Shown: positions 17,949-27,661, counted from the stretch's first letter. The stretch is DNA of 64,000 nucleotides from SGZJ01 sp949372955 (GCA_949372955.1 CASIAX010000008.1:111042-175041); one strand, 5' to 3'. Numbers and translations are program-made. Notes: generated by a model not told the origin, from the sequence alone.

Positions 17949-19262
17949 ATGGCAAACAGCATCAAAAATCAACAAGATATTTTAGCAAAATTAAATATTA
18001 ATAGCTTAAATACGATGCAAGAAGAAGCTGTTTCTGTTATTGAAACAACGACGAATACTATAATATTATCTCCTACTGGAACAGGTAAAACACTAGCATT
18101 TTCATTACCATTATTAAAGACTTTAATATCAGATAGTAAAGAGGTCCAAGCATTAATACTGGTTCCATCTAGAGAGCTTGCTATTCAAATTGAACAGGTA
18201 ATTAGATCTATGGGGTCTGGTTATAAAGTAAATGCAGTTTATGGCGGTAGACCTATGTCGAAAGATAAAATTGAAATTAAACATACTCCTGCTATTTTAA
18301 TAGGTACACCTGGACGTGTATTAGATCATTTCAACAATGAGCGTTTTTCCTTAAAATATATTAAGACACTAGTGTTGGATGAATTTGATAAATCTTTAGA
18401 AGATGGTTTTGAGCTAGAAATGAAAGGGATTATTGGAAAACTATCTAATATTAATAAACGGATTCTAACATCTGCAACTCAAAGTCTTACTGTACCAGGT
18501 TTTGTCCGCCTAGACAAGCCAACAACAATTAACTATTTAAAAGAAAAAACAGTATCAAAACTAACAATAAAAACAGTTATATCTAAGGAAAAAAATAAAC
18601 TTAAAACTTTATTAGAGCTAATGCAGCATATCGGTAATCAGCCAGGAATTATATTCTGTAATTTAAGAGATAGCATTGGACATGTAAGCGCATATTTAGA
18701 AAAAAATAAAATTAGTCATGCTTGTTTCTCTGGAGGTATGGAACAGAAAGATAGAGAAAGAGCGTTAATAAAGTTTAGAAATGGAACTTGTCAAGTATTA
18801 GTTGCAACTGATTTAGCTTCTAGAGGTATAGATATTTCGGAAATGAACTACATTATTCATTACGAACTACCTCGACATGAAGAAGAGTTCATACATAGAA
18901 ATGGGAGGACAGCTAGGGTTAATTCAAAAGGGACCGCATATGTATTGAAATGGGAAAAAGAATTACTTCCTGAGTTTATTAAAAATGTTAAAGGTATAAA
19001 TATTTCTAAAAAAGCAACCTTTAAACCTCAATTTTGGAGTACGCTATTTATATCTGGTGGAAGAAAAGATAAAATTTCAAAAGGAGATATTGCAGGATTA
19101 TTTTTTAAGAAAGGAAGCCTAAATAAAGATCAGCTAGGTACAATTGAACTAAAGCAAGATTGTGCATTTGTGGCTATACCAATGTCAATTGCAAATGAGT
19201 TAGTTAAAAAACTAAACAACTCAAGATTGAAAAAGAAAAAAGTAAGAGTTACTGTTTTATAA
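17949..19262 (+). CDS. DEAD-box RNA helicase with DbpA-like C-terminal domain
   Basis: Second tandem helicase, 437 aa. Motif I is SPTGTGKT, motif II is DEFD rather than DEAD, motif III TSATQS, motif VI HRNGRTARVN. Residues about 360-437 (TLFISGGRKDKISKGDIAG, GTIELKQDCAFVAIP) match the DbpA/CsdA RNA-binding domain that docks on 23S rRNA, so a role in 50S assembly is likely. It shares little beyond the core with the preceding helicase, so this is not a recent duplication. It probably is cotranscribed with it. Confidence 0.92.
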   Translation: MANSIKNQQDILAKLNINSLNTMQEEAVSVIETTTNTIILSPTGTGKTLAFSLPLLKTLISDSKEVQALILVPSRELAIQIEQVIRSMGSGYKVNAVYGGRPMSKDKIEIKHTPAILIGTPGRVLDHFNNERFSLKYIKTLVLDEFDKSLEDGFELEMKGIIGKLSNINKRILTSATQSLTVPGFVRLDKPTTINYLKEKTVSKLTIKTVISKEKNKLKTLLELMQHIGNQPGIIFCNLRDSIGHVSAYLEKNKISHACFSGGMEQKDRERALIKFRNGTCQVLVATDLASRGIDISEMNYIIHYELPRHEEEFIHRNGRTARVNSKGTAYVLKWEKELLPEFIKNVKGINISKKATFKPQFWSTLFISGGRKDKISKGDIAGLFFKKGSLNKDQLGTIELKQDCAFVAIPMSIANELVKKLNNSRLKKKKVRVTVL

Positions 19263-19322
19263 ACAAGTATCGTTTTAATAGATAGAACTATACTTTTCAA
19301 AATTTAATACTATTTTTGTTTA

Positions 19323-20327
19323 GTGAATATCCACGAAAAATATATTAATAGGTGTATCCAAATTGGTAAAAATGCTGCTCCTTCAGCATACCCTAATCCA
19401 AATGTTGGATGTTGTATTGTTTATAAAAATTGCATAATTGGTGAAGGGTTTACAAGTGCTTATGGTGGCAGTCATGCAGAAGTTAACGCTATTAATTCAG
19501 TTGAAAATAAAGAACTTTTAAAAGCATCAACATTATATGTTACTCTTGAACCTTGTTCTCACTTTGGAAAAACTCCTCCATGTGCTGACCTTATTCTTAA
19601 ATATAAAATTCCATATATATATATAGGAATTAAAGATCCCAACCCTAGAGTAAGTGGTAATGGAATAAAAAGATTAGAAGAATGTGGAATTAAAGTTAAG
19701 GTTGGTGTATTGTCAAAAAAATGTAAAGAGCATCATAAAATATTTTTAACAAATATTAAAGAAAAACGCCCTTATATAGTTTTAAAGTGGGCTGAATCTA
19801 GCGATTCTTTTATTGCTCCTCTTAAAAAAAAAATCACAAAGCCTGTGTGGCTTTCTAATGAATACTCCAGACAACTATCTCATAAATTAAGAACAGAGTT
19901 TGATTGTATTCTTGTTGGTAGTAAAACTATTATTAGTGACAATCCAATGTTAAATAGTAGAGACTGGTATGGTGAGTCACCAAAAATAGCAGTAATAAAC
20001 AAAGCAAATGATTTAGATAAAAATTTAAATATTTTTAAGACAACTACAGAAGTTATTATTATTGATGAAAAGTGCATTGATTTTACTCAAAATATTGCGA
20101 AACAAATTTGCTATTACTTAATTTCAAAAGGAATTTCAAGATTACTTGTTGAAGGGGGTTCACAAACAATTAATACATTTATTAAAGAAGATTTATGGGA
20201 CGAAATCAAAGTTTTTAAATCTCCTCTAGAAATAAAAGAAGGTATTAAAGCTCCAAAAATAAATCTACAAACAAAAAACAAAAAAGAAATAATTAAAGAC
20301 AATTTAGTAACCTATCTAAATAATTAG
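19323..20327 (+). CDS. ribD: riboflavin biosynthesis deaminase/reductase
   Basis: Bifunctional diaminohydroxyphosphoribosylaminopyrimidine deaminase and aminouracil phosphate reductase. The deaminase half has the zinc motif HAEVNAI and PCSHFGKTPPCADLI; the reductase half (from about residue 145) has KWAESSDSFIA, RTEFDCILVGSKT and EGGSQTIN. The start is GTG at 19323, giving MNIHEKYINRCIQIG, which aligns with the family; no ATG lies at a suitable place. Length 334 aa is slightly short but both domains look complete. It is convergent with the thioesterase gene. Confidence 0.94.
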   Translation: MNIHEKYINRCIQIGKNAAPSAYPNPNVGCCIVYKNCIIGEGFTSAYGGSHAEVNAINSVENKELLKASTLYVTLEPCSHFGKTPPCADLILKYKIPYIYIGIKDPNPRVSGNGIKRLEECGIKVKVGVLSKKCKEHHKIFLTNIKEKRPYIVLKWAESSDSFIAPLKKKITKPVWLSNEYSRQLSHKLRTEFDCILVGSKTIISDNPMLNSRDWYGESPKIAVINKANDLDKNLNIFKTTTEVIIIDEKCIDFTQNIAKQICYYLISKGISRLLVEGGSQTINTFIKEDLWDEIKVFKSPLEIKEGIKAPKINLQTKNKKEIIKDNLVTYLNN

Positions 20328-20330
20328 TTT

Positions 20331-20723
20331 TTAAATCTTGTCTAATATATAATTTGGACACCTCATTGGTTTATTGTTTTTTTTATTTAAAAACACTAAA
20401 TGAGTAGTTCCGGTAGTCAGTAGTTCGTTTTTATTATTAAATATATTATAACCAAATTTAATTCTTACCGTAGGAGTCTCTAACAAAAAGGTTTCGATTG
20501 TTAACTCATCATCATAATAAGCTGATTTCAAAAAACTAGTTTCTAAGTAAATAACTGGTAATAAAATTCCTTGAGATTCCATTTCTTTATAAGATACTCC
20601 TATTTGAGTTATCCAATCTAGTCTACCAATTTCAAAAAATTGAGCATAGTTACCGTGATAAACAAATCCCATTTGGTCTGTTTCTCCGTATCTTATCCGG
20701 ATTTTAGTTATAGTTTTTTTCAT
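20331..20723 (-). CDS. acyl-CoA thioesterase, YbgC/4-hydroxybenzoyl-CoA type
   Basis: Hot-dog fold thioesterase of 130 aa. The motif RYGETDQMGFVYHGNYAQFFE contains the catalytic Asp and the typical YHGNY segment of the YbgC/FadM group. Substrate cannot be told; short-chain acyl-CoA hydrolysis is the usual assignment. It is divergent from dnaA. Confidence 0.9.
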   Translation of the reverse strand: MKKTITKIRIRYGETDQMGFVYHGNYAQFFEIGRLDWITQIGVSYKEMESQGILLPVIYLETSFLKSAYYDDELTIETFLLETPTVRIKFGYNIFNNKNELLTTGTTHLVFLNKKNNKPMRCPNYILDKI

Positions 20724-20836
20724 TAATAATTTTTTGGTTTATAGAAAAAATAGGTTAAATTTATCAATAGTGAAACATGCAAAAAAAAAAGTTAATAATC
20801 AATAGTTTTTAATTTTTTTTTTTCAAAATTTGTTCA

Positions 20837-20844
20837 CATATTTG
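20837..20844 (+). promoter_or_regulatory. possible dnaA promoter -7 box
   Basis: CATATTTG followed by CC is one mismatch from TAnnTTTG and lies 77 bp before dnaA in a poly-T-rich spacer. No TTG is found at the right distance. I looked for DnaA boxes in 20724-20921 and found none that convinces. Confidence 0.35.
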
Positions 20845-20921
20845 CCTTTCAGTTTTATATAGTTTTTTTATAGGCTGTTTTTCAAATTAAACTAACTAAA
20901 TATTATAAATTTCATCAGTTA

Positions 20922-22349
20922 ATGAATATTACAGCTAACTCTGTCTGGACTAATTGCCTAAAGTTTGTAAAAGACAATATTCAACCCCAAGCATATAAAA
21001 CTTGGTTTGAACCAATTCAAGCTGTTAAATTAACGGACAAATCACTAAGTATTCAAGTTCCAAGTAAATTCTTTTACGAATGGCTTGAAGAGCATTATGT
21101 AAAGCTGTTGAAAGTTGCCTTAAGAAAAGAATTAGGGGAAGATGCTAAATTAGTTTACATAATAAAAATGGAAAACACTTTTGGTAATACAGAACCTTTT
21201 ACTGAAAAAATACCAAGTTCAAATAATAACCCAACAAATTCTCAGAATGTAACTACTTCGATTAATAAAAAAATTCCTCAATTGAGAAATCCTTTTATTA
21301 TTCCTGGAATCCAAAATGTAAAGATTGAATCTCAGTTGAATCCTAACTACACTTTTGAAAACTTTCTTGAAGGTGACTCTAACAGGCTAGCAAGAAATGC
21401 TGGAATAGCAGTTTCTAACAAACCAGGAGGTACATCATTCAATCCGTTGTTGATTTTTGGAGGAGTAGGTTTAGGAAAAACCCACTTAGCACATTCCATT
21501 GGAATTGATATTAAAGAAAAATATCCTGAAAGAACTGTTTTATATATAACTGCTGAAAAGTTCACTCAACAGTATATTGAGGCTATTAAAAAGAATAATA
21601 GAAATGATTTTATTCATTTCTATCAAATAATTGATGTTTTAATTGTAGATGACGTTCAGTTCTTATCTGGTAAATCAGGTACACAAGATGTGTTTTTTCA
21701 TATTTTTAATCACTTACACCAAAACGGCAAACAGGTTATCTTAACTAGTGATAAGGCTCCTGTGGATATGCAAGACATTGAGTTAAGGTTATTGTCAAGA
21801 TTTAAATGGGGGCTATCCGCTGAGCTTCAAAATCCTGATTTTGAAACAAGGGTGTCCATATTAAACAATAAGTTATATCGTGATGGTGTGACAATGAGTG
21901 AAGAAGTTATTGATTATGTTGCGAAAAACATAAAAACTAACGTACGTGAATTAGAAGGTGCTATTATATCACTTATAGCTCAAGCTTCATTTAATAGAAA
22001 AGAAATTACTATTTCTCTAGCTAAAGAAATAGTTGAGAAATTTGTTAAGAATACTAAGAGGGAAGTCTCTATAGACTATATACAAAAAACAGTCTCTGAT
22101 TATTTCCAAATGGAAGTTAGTACATTGCAGTCAAAGACAAGAAAAAGACATATAGTTCAAGCTAGGCAATTAGCTATGTTTTTTGCAAAGAAATTCACTA
22201 AAGCCTCATTAGCTAGTATTGGTTCTCAAATTGGGAAAAGAGACCATGCTACGGTTTTACACGCATGTAAAACTGTTGATAATCTTTCTTCTACTGATAA
22301 ACAGTTTAGAAAATACGTTGAAGATTTAGGAAAAAAGCTCTCTATCTAA
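20922..22349 (+). CDS. dnaA: chromosomal replication initiator protein DnaA
   Basis: AAA+ initiator that binds oriC and loads the replicative helicase. Domain I (residues 1-90, NCLKFVKDNIQPQAYKTWFEP) is followed by a short Asn/Thr-rich linker, the Walker A GGVGLGKTHL (about 180-190), Walker B LIVDDVQFLSG, and the domain IV signature GKRDHATVLHACKTV. Length 475 aa is normal. The downstream rsmI-like gene begins within 11 nt of its stop. Gene order here does not resemble the dnaA-dnaN origin region of many bacteria, which is common in Bacteroidetes. Confidence 0.97.
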   Translation: MNITANSVWTNCLKFVKDNIQPQAYKTWFEPIQAVKLTDKSLSIQVPSKFFYEWLEEHYVKLLKVALRKELGEDAKLVYIIKMENTFGNTEPFTEKIPSSNNNPTNSQNVTTSINKKIPQLRNPFIIPGIQNVKIESQLNPNYTFENFLEGDSNRLARNAGIAVSNKPGGTSFNPLLIFGGVGLGKTHLAHSIGIDIKEKYPERTVLYITAEKFTQQYIEAIKKNNRNDFIHFYQIIDVLIVDDVQFLSGKSGTQDVFFHIFNHLHQNGKQVILTSDKAPVDMQDIELRLLSRFKWGLSAELQNPDFETRVSILNNKLYRDGVTMSEEVIDYVAKNIKTNVRELEGAIISLIAQASFNRKEITISLAKEIVEKFVKNTKREVSIDYIQKTVSDYFQMEVSTLQSKTRKRHIVQARQLAMFFAKKFTKASLASIGSQIGKRDHATVLHACKTVDNLSSTDKQFRKYVEDLGKKLSI

Positions 22350-22359
22350 AAATAAAAAT

Positions 22360-23067
22360 ATCAAAGGTAACTTATATCTAATTCCAAATACTTTAGGGGA
22401 GAACGAACCTTTAGAGGTTCTACCTATTTCAGTAAAAAATATTGTTGAAGCAACAGATTATTATTTATTTGAAAATGAGAAAGCTGGTAGAAAATTTATT
22501 AAAAAAATCACTCCCTCTAAAGCACAAAATTCGCTTAAGATAAATTTAATAAATAAGTTTACAGTAAAAGAAGAGTTAAACTCTTTTTTAGACCCAATAC
22601 ACCAAGGTCATAATATTGGTTTAGTTTCAGATGCAGGTTGCCCAGGCGTTGCCGATCCAGGATCAGATATAATAAAAATAGCTCATCAATCAAACATAAA
22701 AGTAATTCCACTTGTAGGTCCATCATCAATACTACTTGCAATTATGAGTTCAGGTTTAAATGGTCAAAACTTTGCTTTTAATGGCTACCTCCCTATTGAC
22801 AAATCAGAAAAAAGAAATAAAATCAAAGAATTAGAGAGAATTTCTACTCAAAGAAATCAATCTCAGATATTTATCGAAACACCATATAGAAACAATAAAA
22901 TGATTGAGGATTTAATAAGAACTTTAAATGGTGATACTAGCCTTTGTATTGCTTGTGACCTTACACTAAATACTGAATACATAAGAACATTATCAATTAA
23001 TGAGTGGAAAAAAAATAAAATTAATATTGATAAAAAACCAGCAATATTTATTATCCATAAAAACTAA
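22360..23067 (+). CDS. RsmI-like tetrapyrrole-methylase-fold SAM methyltransferase with non-standard start
   Basis: The open frame from 22330 to 23067 encodes a protein of the tetrapyrrole methylase fold, related to the 16S rRNA C1402 2'-O-methyltransferase RsmI: GNLYLIPNTLGENEPLE, then GLVSDAGCPGVADPGSD and VGPSSILLAIMSSGLNGQNFAFNGYLP, and IFIETPYRN. In frame there is no ATG, GTG or TTG before 22744, which would remove over half the protein and the SAM-binding region. The best start by alignment is ATC at 22360 (M-KGNLYLIP), 11 nt after the dnaA stop, giving 235 aa, the usual size. Either an unusual initiation codon or a base error in the start. Confidence 0.82.
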   Translation: MKGNLYLIPNTLGENEPLEVLPISVKNIVEATDYYLFENEKAGRKFIKKITPSKAQNSLKINLINKFTVKEELNSFLDPIHQGHNIGLVSDAGCPGVADPGSDIIKIAHQSNIKVIPLVGPSSILLAIMSSGLNGQNFAFNGYLPIDKSEKRNKIKELERISTQRNQSQIFIETPYRNNKMIEDLIRTLNGDTSLCIACDLTLNTEYIRTLSINEWKKNKINIDKKPAIFIIHKN

Positions 23068-23071
23068 ATGT

Positions 23072-24115
23072 CTACTTTTTTATTCCTTTGGAGTCTAAAT
23101 ATTTATGGAATTTTTTTGCGTTATTATTGTGTTCGTTCAGGCTTCTTGAGAAATTGTGATAACCAATGTTTTGAGGGTCAGCAGAAAAGTAAAAATAATT
23201 ATGCATTTGATAATTTAAAACAGCATCTATAGAATTAATGTCTGGTACTGCAATAAGACCAGGCGGAAGTCCTTTATACTTGTAAGTATTAAACTTTGAA
23301 TCAATCTTCAAATGCTTATAAAGAATTCTTCTTATAACAACATCTTTATACTCTGGCAATTGGTATGCAGCGAACTTTACAGTTGGGTCAGCTTGAAGAA
23401 GCCAATTGTTATTAATTCTGTTCATATAAACTCCAGCAATAGTTCTTAGCTCAGTCGTCATTTTTGATTCTTGACTTACAATAGAAGCTAAAATCATAAC
23501 CTGATTTTGACTTAAACCAATCTTTTTTAATTTATCTAAGCGTGAATCATTCCAAAATAAGTTATATTCTTTAAGCATTCTAGATCTAAATGATTCTGCA
23601 TTAGTATCCCAATAAAAGTTATAGCTATTGGGTAGAAAAATAGAAAGAAAATTATATTGGTTGAATCCATTTGATTTGAAAAAATCTAAATCCTTAAACG
23701 AATTTATTAATGATAAACTATCTGCCTCAATTTGAGTAGATATTTTACTTGCTAGTTCGTATTCATTATCAATGTTATTAAATATAACGTCTACGGTAAG
23801 CTTTCTGGATCTTAAGGAATTTATAATTTCATTATTATTCATTCCTTGCTTAATAGCAAATTTTCCAGGCTTTAATTTTATATTATAGCCTTTTCTAATT
23901 GCTAACCTTTCAAATGAATTTATATTTTTTAAAATAGGCGATAGATCATTTTTTAATTCTTCAAAATCTTGATTAGAATAGACATAAACATAAGCTAAGT
24001 CATTATTAAAATTAGTGTTTGAAACAAACATAGTAACATAAACAAAGTAAGAAAATATTGACATTCCAATAAGTCCTAGTAATGAAATGATTAATAATAT
24101 TTTTTTTATATACAT
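23072..24115 (-). CDS. mltG: endolytic murein transglycosylase MltG (YceG-like)
   Basis: Membrane-anchored lytic transglycosylase that cuts nascent glycan strands and sets their length. A single N-terminal membrane helix (about residues 5-30) is followed by a LysM-like region and the catalytic YceG domain; ASIVSQESK carries the catalytic Glu, and MNRINNNWLLQADPTVKFA and YKGLPPGLIAVPDINSIDAVL are diagnostic. Length 347 aa is normal. It overlaps the upstream GNAT gene by 10 nt. Confidence 0.93.
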   Translation of the reverse strand: MYIKKILLIISLLGLIGMSIFSYFVYVTMFVSNTNFNNDLAYVYVYSNQDFEELKNDLSPILKNINSFERLAIRKGYNIKLKPGKFAIKQGMNNNEIINSLRSRKLTVDVIFNNIDNEYELASKISTQIEADSLSLINSFKDLDFFKSNGFNQYNFLSIFLPNSYNFYWDTNAESFRSRMLKEYNLFWNDSRLDKLKKIGLSQNQVMILASIVSQESKMTTELRTIAGVYMNRINNNWLLQADPTVKFAAYQLPEYKDVVIRRILYKHLKIDSKFNTYKYKGLPPGLIAVPDINSIDAVLNYQMHNYFYFSADPQNIGYHNFSRSLNEHNNNAKKFHKYLDSKGIKK

Positions 24116-24627
24116 CTTAGTTGTAGTAAAACTTCATTTTTAAATATTCCATTAAACAGAATCCAGTCTTTTTTTAATCCAACTTCTACAAAATTTGCAC
24201 TTTTAAATAAGTTTAAACTTTGTATATTATCTTCTAAAACGTTACAATATAATTGATGTAGGGAAAGGTGAGTTTTTGAATAATTAATAAGTAATTTAAT
24301 TGCTTCTTTAGCATACCCCTGCATTTGTTTATCGTCATTAATAATTATTGCTACACCAGCTCTTTTATTTTTAAAATCTATATCAAATAAATCAATTAAG
24401 CCAATAGTATTGTACTCATAATCAGAAATGACCAATCTAAGTTGCTTAACTTTATAAATATCCATATCGGAATTTTCCAAGTAGCTAGTCAAAATATACT
24501 TAGAAAATGGAACTTGAACATCACTTATACTCCAATACTTTTCATTATTTTCTACTAAAAATAAATAATCAATATCATTAGACTCTAAAGCTCTTAAAAA
24601 AATATATTTTCCCTTTAACGTATTCAT
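24106..24627 (-). CDS. GNAT family N-acetyltransferase (RimJ-like)
   Basis: 173 aa acetyltransferase beginning LKGKYIFLRALESNDID, the start typical of the RimJ/SpeG-like GNAT group; QMQGYAKEAIKLLINY is the acetyl-CoA loop and LHQLYCNVLEDNIQSLNLFKSANF the C-terminal core. It overlaps dapF by 4 nt and mltG by 10 nt, so it sits inside a cell-wall operon dapF-GNAT-mltG. Substrate unknown. Confidence 0.85.
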   Translation of the reverse strand: MNTLKGKYIFLRALESNDIDYLFLVENNEKYWSISDVQVPFSKYILTSYLENSDMDIYKVKQLRLVISDYEYNTIGLIDLFDIDFKNKRAGVAIIINDDKQMQGYAKEAIKLLINYSKTHLSLHQLYCNVLEDNIQSLNLFKSANFVEVGLKKDWILFNGIFKNEVLLQLRCI

Positions 24628-25397
24628 ATTTTTCCTTTAAAGACTTGAACTGCTGACCCCTCTAACCATATGTTTTCAAAACTAGGATTATTAAAATTAA
24701 ATGAAACATGTAAATCCCCACCAAGAGTTATAATCTTAATTTTATTCTCGTTTACAAAACCTTTTTTAAAGGCGGATAATACTGAAGCTACAACTCCAGT
24801 TCCACAGGACAATGTCTCATTTTCCACACCTCTCTCATAAGTTCTGACTTTAATGCAATTATTATTTATAACCTCAACAAAATTAACATTGATTCCATTA
24901 TTACTAATTTTCTTTTCATTTCTAATTTCTCTACCTTTTTTAACTACATCTAATTCATTAATTGAGTTGCAAAATTTAACAAAGTGAGGAGAACCAGTAT
25001 CTAATACATAACCTCCCTCAATATTATCAATTAAATTTACTTGATTCATCTGAAGACTAACAAGGCCATTATCTATAAAACTAGCATGCGGTCCATCTAT
25101 AGCCATAAATTTTGCTTTATCTTTAATTACATTTAGTTTTTTAGCAAAAGAAACAATACATCTTCCTCCATTACCACACATACTAGTTTCTTTACCATCG
25201 GAATTAAAGTATATCATTTTAAAATCTAAATTCTCATGATTTTCCAGAAGTATTAAACCATCTGCTCCTACTCCAATATTCCTATTACATATTTTAGAAA
25301 TAAAATTGACATTGCTTTTATCAAAAAAAAGCGATCTATTATCAATTAAAATAAAGTCGTTTCCAGTTCCGTGATATTTATAAAATTTAATTTTCAT
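24624..25397 (-). CDS. dapF: diaminopimelate epimerase
   Basis: Interconverts LL- and meso-diaminopimelate for lysine and peptidoglycan. I start at ATG 25397 (MKIKFYKYHGTGNDF), which matches the family N-terminus, rather than 8 codons earlier. The two catalytic cysteines are in MCGNGGRCI and LSCGTGVVAS. Length 257 aa is normal. First gene of a dapF-GNAT-mltG operon, divergent from the Deg protease. Confidence 0.95.
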   Translation of the reverse strand: MKIKFYKYHGTGNDFILIDNRSLFFDKSNVNFISKICNRNIGVGADGLILLENHENLDFKMIYFNSDGKETSMCGNGGRCIVSFAKKLNVIKDKAKFMAIDGPHASFIDNGLVSLQMNQVNLIDNIEGGYVLDTGSPHFVKFCNSINELDVVKKGREIRNEKKISNNGINVNFVEVINNNCIKVRTYERGVENETLSCGTGVVASVLSAFKKGFVNENKIKIITLGGDLHVSFNFNNPSFENIWLEGSAVQVFKGKI

Positions 25398-25511
25398 CAA
25401 CAACAAATATATACAATACAAGGTAAATTATAATTGTTAAATGAACGTTAAAAGGGTTAATTCTATTTACAATTTATTATAATTTTAAAATGTTATTTAA
25501 ATTAGTTAGTT

Positions 25512-26924
25512 ATGAAAAAATATCTATTATTATTACTGTCATCTGTAATTGGAGGGTTTATTGCTGTTTATACATATGAGAAGTTAAATTCAATTCAAAG
25601 TAACGAAGAAAACAGAAAAAACCTTATTATAACAGAGCAAATCCCTGCAAATAATGTAATTAGTTCTGCAACTCTTTTGCAAGACAGACCTGACTTCGTA
25701 GAAATAGCAGAAAAAACAATTAACTCAGTAGTACATGTAAAAAACTCTCTTTCAAGCTCTGATAGAATTAGTTTAGAGGACCTAATGTTTGGTAGAAAAC
25801 AAGATAAAATGCAATTTGGCACAGGGTCTGGAGTTATTATTTCTGCAGATGGTTATATAATAACTAACGCCCATGTAATAGATGAGGCTGAAAAGATTCT
25901 AATTACCACAAATGATAATAAAGAATTTGAGGCGAAATTAATTGGAAGTGATGAACAAAATGATATTGCATTATTAAAGATTCAAACTGAAAATGATCTA
26001 CCATATGCTGTATTTGGAGATAGTGATTCTACTAAAATCGGAGAATGGGTACTAGCAATTGGAAATCCTTTTAATTTGACCTCTACTGTTACCGCTGGAA
26101 TAATTAGTGCAAAGGCTAGAAACTTAGATCTAACAGGTAGAACAACACAATCTTTTATCCAAACTGATGCTGCTGTAAATCCTGGAAATTCTGGAGGTGC
26201 ATTAGTAAATACAATGGGTCAACTAATAGGCATAAATACAGCAATTCAATCGCAAACAGGATCTTATATTGGTTATTCATTTGCCGTACCTAGTAATATT
26301 GCAAAAAAAGTTATAGAAGATTTAATGGAGTTTGGGATCGTTCAAAATGGATTCTTAGGTGTAACAGGGACTTCTTTAAATAATACTATCGCAAAAGAAT
26401 TTTCAACAAATGAAACTGAAGGTTTTTATATAAATACAGTTGAGAAGTACTCTGGAGCTGATTTAGCAGGTATAAAAAAAGGGGATATTATAAAGTATAT
26501 TGATAACATAAAAATTTCAAAATTTTCTGACCTTAAAGGTTATCTAAGTACAAAAAGACCAAATGATTTAGTAATGGTTGAATTAATAAGTGAAAAAAAG
26601 AAAATAAAATTAGAAGTAACATTAAATAAAAATGAAAGGATTTCTTTTAATGTAATAGGTATTCTAAAGAATTTATCAGATGAAGAATTAAAAAAATACA
26701 ATAAATCTAGTGGCGTGAAAATATCTGATTTTAATAAAAGATATGAAAAGTATTGGACAGATTACGGAATTGAAATTGGTAACATAATAAATAGCATAAA
26801 CGGAGTTAAAATTAAATCAATTAGTAATGTACAAGATATTATAAATGAAATGAATAATTATGATCCACTTAGAATAGAGATAATTAATAGTGAAAATGAA
26901 ATAGAAAGATTTAATTTTAGATAA
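25512..26924 (+). CDS. periplasmic Deg/HtrA serine protease with two PDZ domains
   Basis: Envelope quality-control protease. An N-terminal signal/anchor (about residues 3-22) precedes the trypsin-like domain with the triad H121 (TNAHVID), D151 (NDIALLKI) and S227 (NPGNSGGALV). PDZ1 begins near GFLGVTG and PDZ2 near residue 380; PDZ2 ends truncated-looking but 470 aa is normal for flavobacterial Deg. It is followed 35 nt later by trmD. Confidence 0.95.
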   Translation: MKKYLLLLLSSVIGGFIAVYTYEKLNSIQSNEENRKNLIITEQIPANNVISSATLLQDRPDFVEIAEKTINSVVHVKNSLSSSDRISLEDLMFGRKQDKMQFGTGSGVIISADGYIITNAHVIDEAEKILITTNDNKEFEAKLIGSDEQNDIALLKIQTENDLPYAVFGDSDSTKIGEWVLAIGNPFNLTSTVTAGIISAKARNLDLTGRTTQSFIQTDAAVNPGNSGGALVNTMGQLIGINTAIQSQTGSYIGYSFAVPSNIAKKVIEDLMEFGIVQNGFLGVTGTSLNNTIAKEFSTNETEGFYINTVEKYSGADLAGIKKGDIIKYIDNIKISKFSDLKGYLSTKRPNDLVMVELISEKKKIKLEVTLNKNERISFNVIGILKNLSDEELKKYNKSSGVKISDFNKRYEKYWTDYGIEIGNIINSINGVKIKSISNVQDIINEMNNYDPLRIEIINSENEIERFNFR

Positions 26925-26959
26925 ATATTTTTTTAAATTATTAATGATATCTTCGATTA

Positions 26960-27634
26960 ATGAGAATTGATATAATAACTGCTTTACCCGATTTACTAAA
27001 AAGTCCTTTTGAGACATCTATGCTTAAAAAAAGTATTGATTTAAAGCTGGTTGATTTACACATACACAATCTAAGAGATTATACGAAAGATAATTATAAA
27101 ACTATCGATGATAACCAATTTGGTGGTGGAGCTGGTATGGTCATGATGATTGAACCAATAGATAAGTGTATCAATAAATTAAAAAATGAGCGCCAGTATG
27201 ATGAAATTGTATATTTGTCCCCTGACGGAGTAAAGCTAAATCAAAAAATATCCAACAAACTATCCTTAGTGAAAAGTATTATTGTTCTTTGTGGTCACTA
27301 TAAAGGTGTAGATCAGCGTGTAAGAGATCATTTAATCACAAAAGAAATATCTATTGGTGATTACGTTTTAACTGGTGGAGAATTAGCTGCTGCTGTTTTG
27401 TGCGACTCTATTATAAGACTAATACCAGGGGTATTAAGTAATGAAACATCAGCATTAACAGATTCTTTTCAAGATGACTTGTTAGCTCCACCAATATATA
27501 CGAGACCTAGAGATTATAATGGATGGAAAGTTCCTGAAGTCTTGTTAAGTGGAGATTTTCCTAAAATTGAAAAATGGAGAGAAGAAAAAGCTATGGAGGC
27601 TACCTTAAAAAAAAGACCAGATATTTTTGATTAA
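26960..27634 (+). CDS. trmD: tRNA (guanine-N1-)-methyltransferase
   Basis: Methylates G37 of tRNAs with G36 to prevent frameshifting. The trefoil-knot motifs FGGGAGMVMM, LCGHYKGVDQRV and GDYVLTGGELAA are all present; TRPRDYNGW is the C-terminal signature. Length 224 aa is normal. It precedes rplS, as in many bacteria, but rpsP and rimM are not here. Confidence 0.97.
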   Translation: MRIDIITALPDLLKSPFETSMLKKSIDLKLVDLHIHNLRDYTKDNYKTIDDNQFGGGAGMVMMIEPIDKCINKLKNERQYDEIVYLSPDGVKLNQKISNKLSLVKSIIVLCGHYKGVDQRVRDHLITKEISIGDYVLTGGELAAAVLCDSIIRLIPGVLSNETSALTDSFQDDLLAPPIYTRPRDYNGWKVPEVLLSGDFPKIEKWREEKAMEATLKKRPDIFD

Positions 27635-27661
27635 AAAAAATAGATAAATAACACTTAAATA

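Noticed and set aside
20724..20921. Origin of replication upstream of dnaA
   Set aside because: No cluster of DnaA boxes (TTATNCACA) or DUE-like repeats that I can support; the spacer is just poly-T rich.
22559..22741. Minus-strand ORF inside the rsmI-like gene
   Set aside because: Antisense shadow with leucine-rich, non-protein-like composition; the plus strand encodes a clear methyltransferase.
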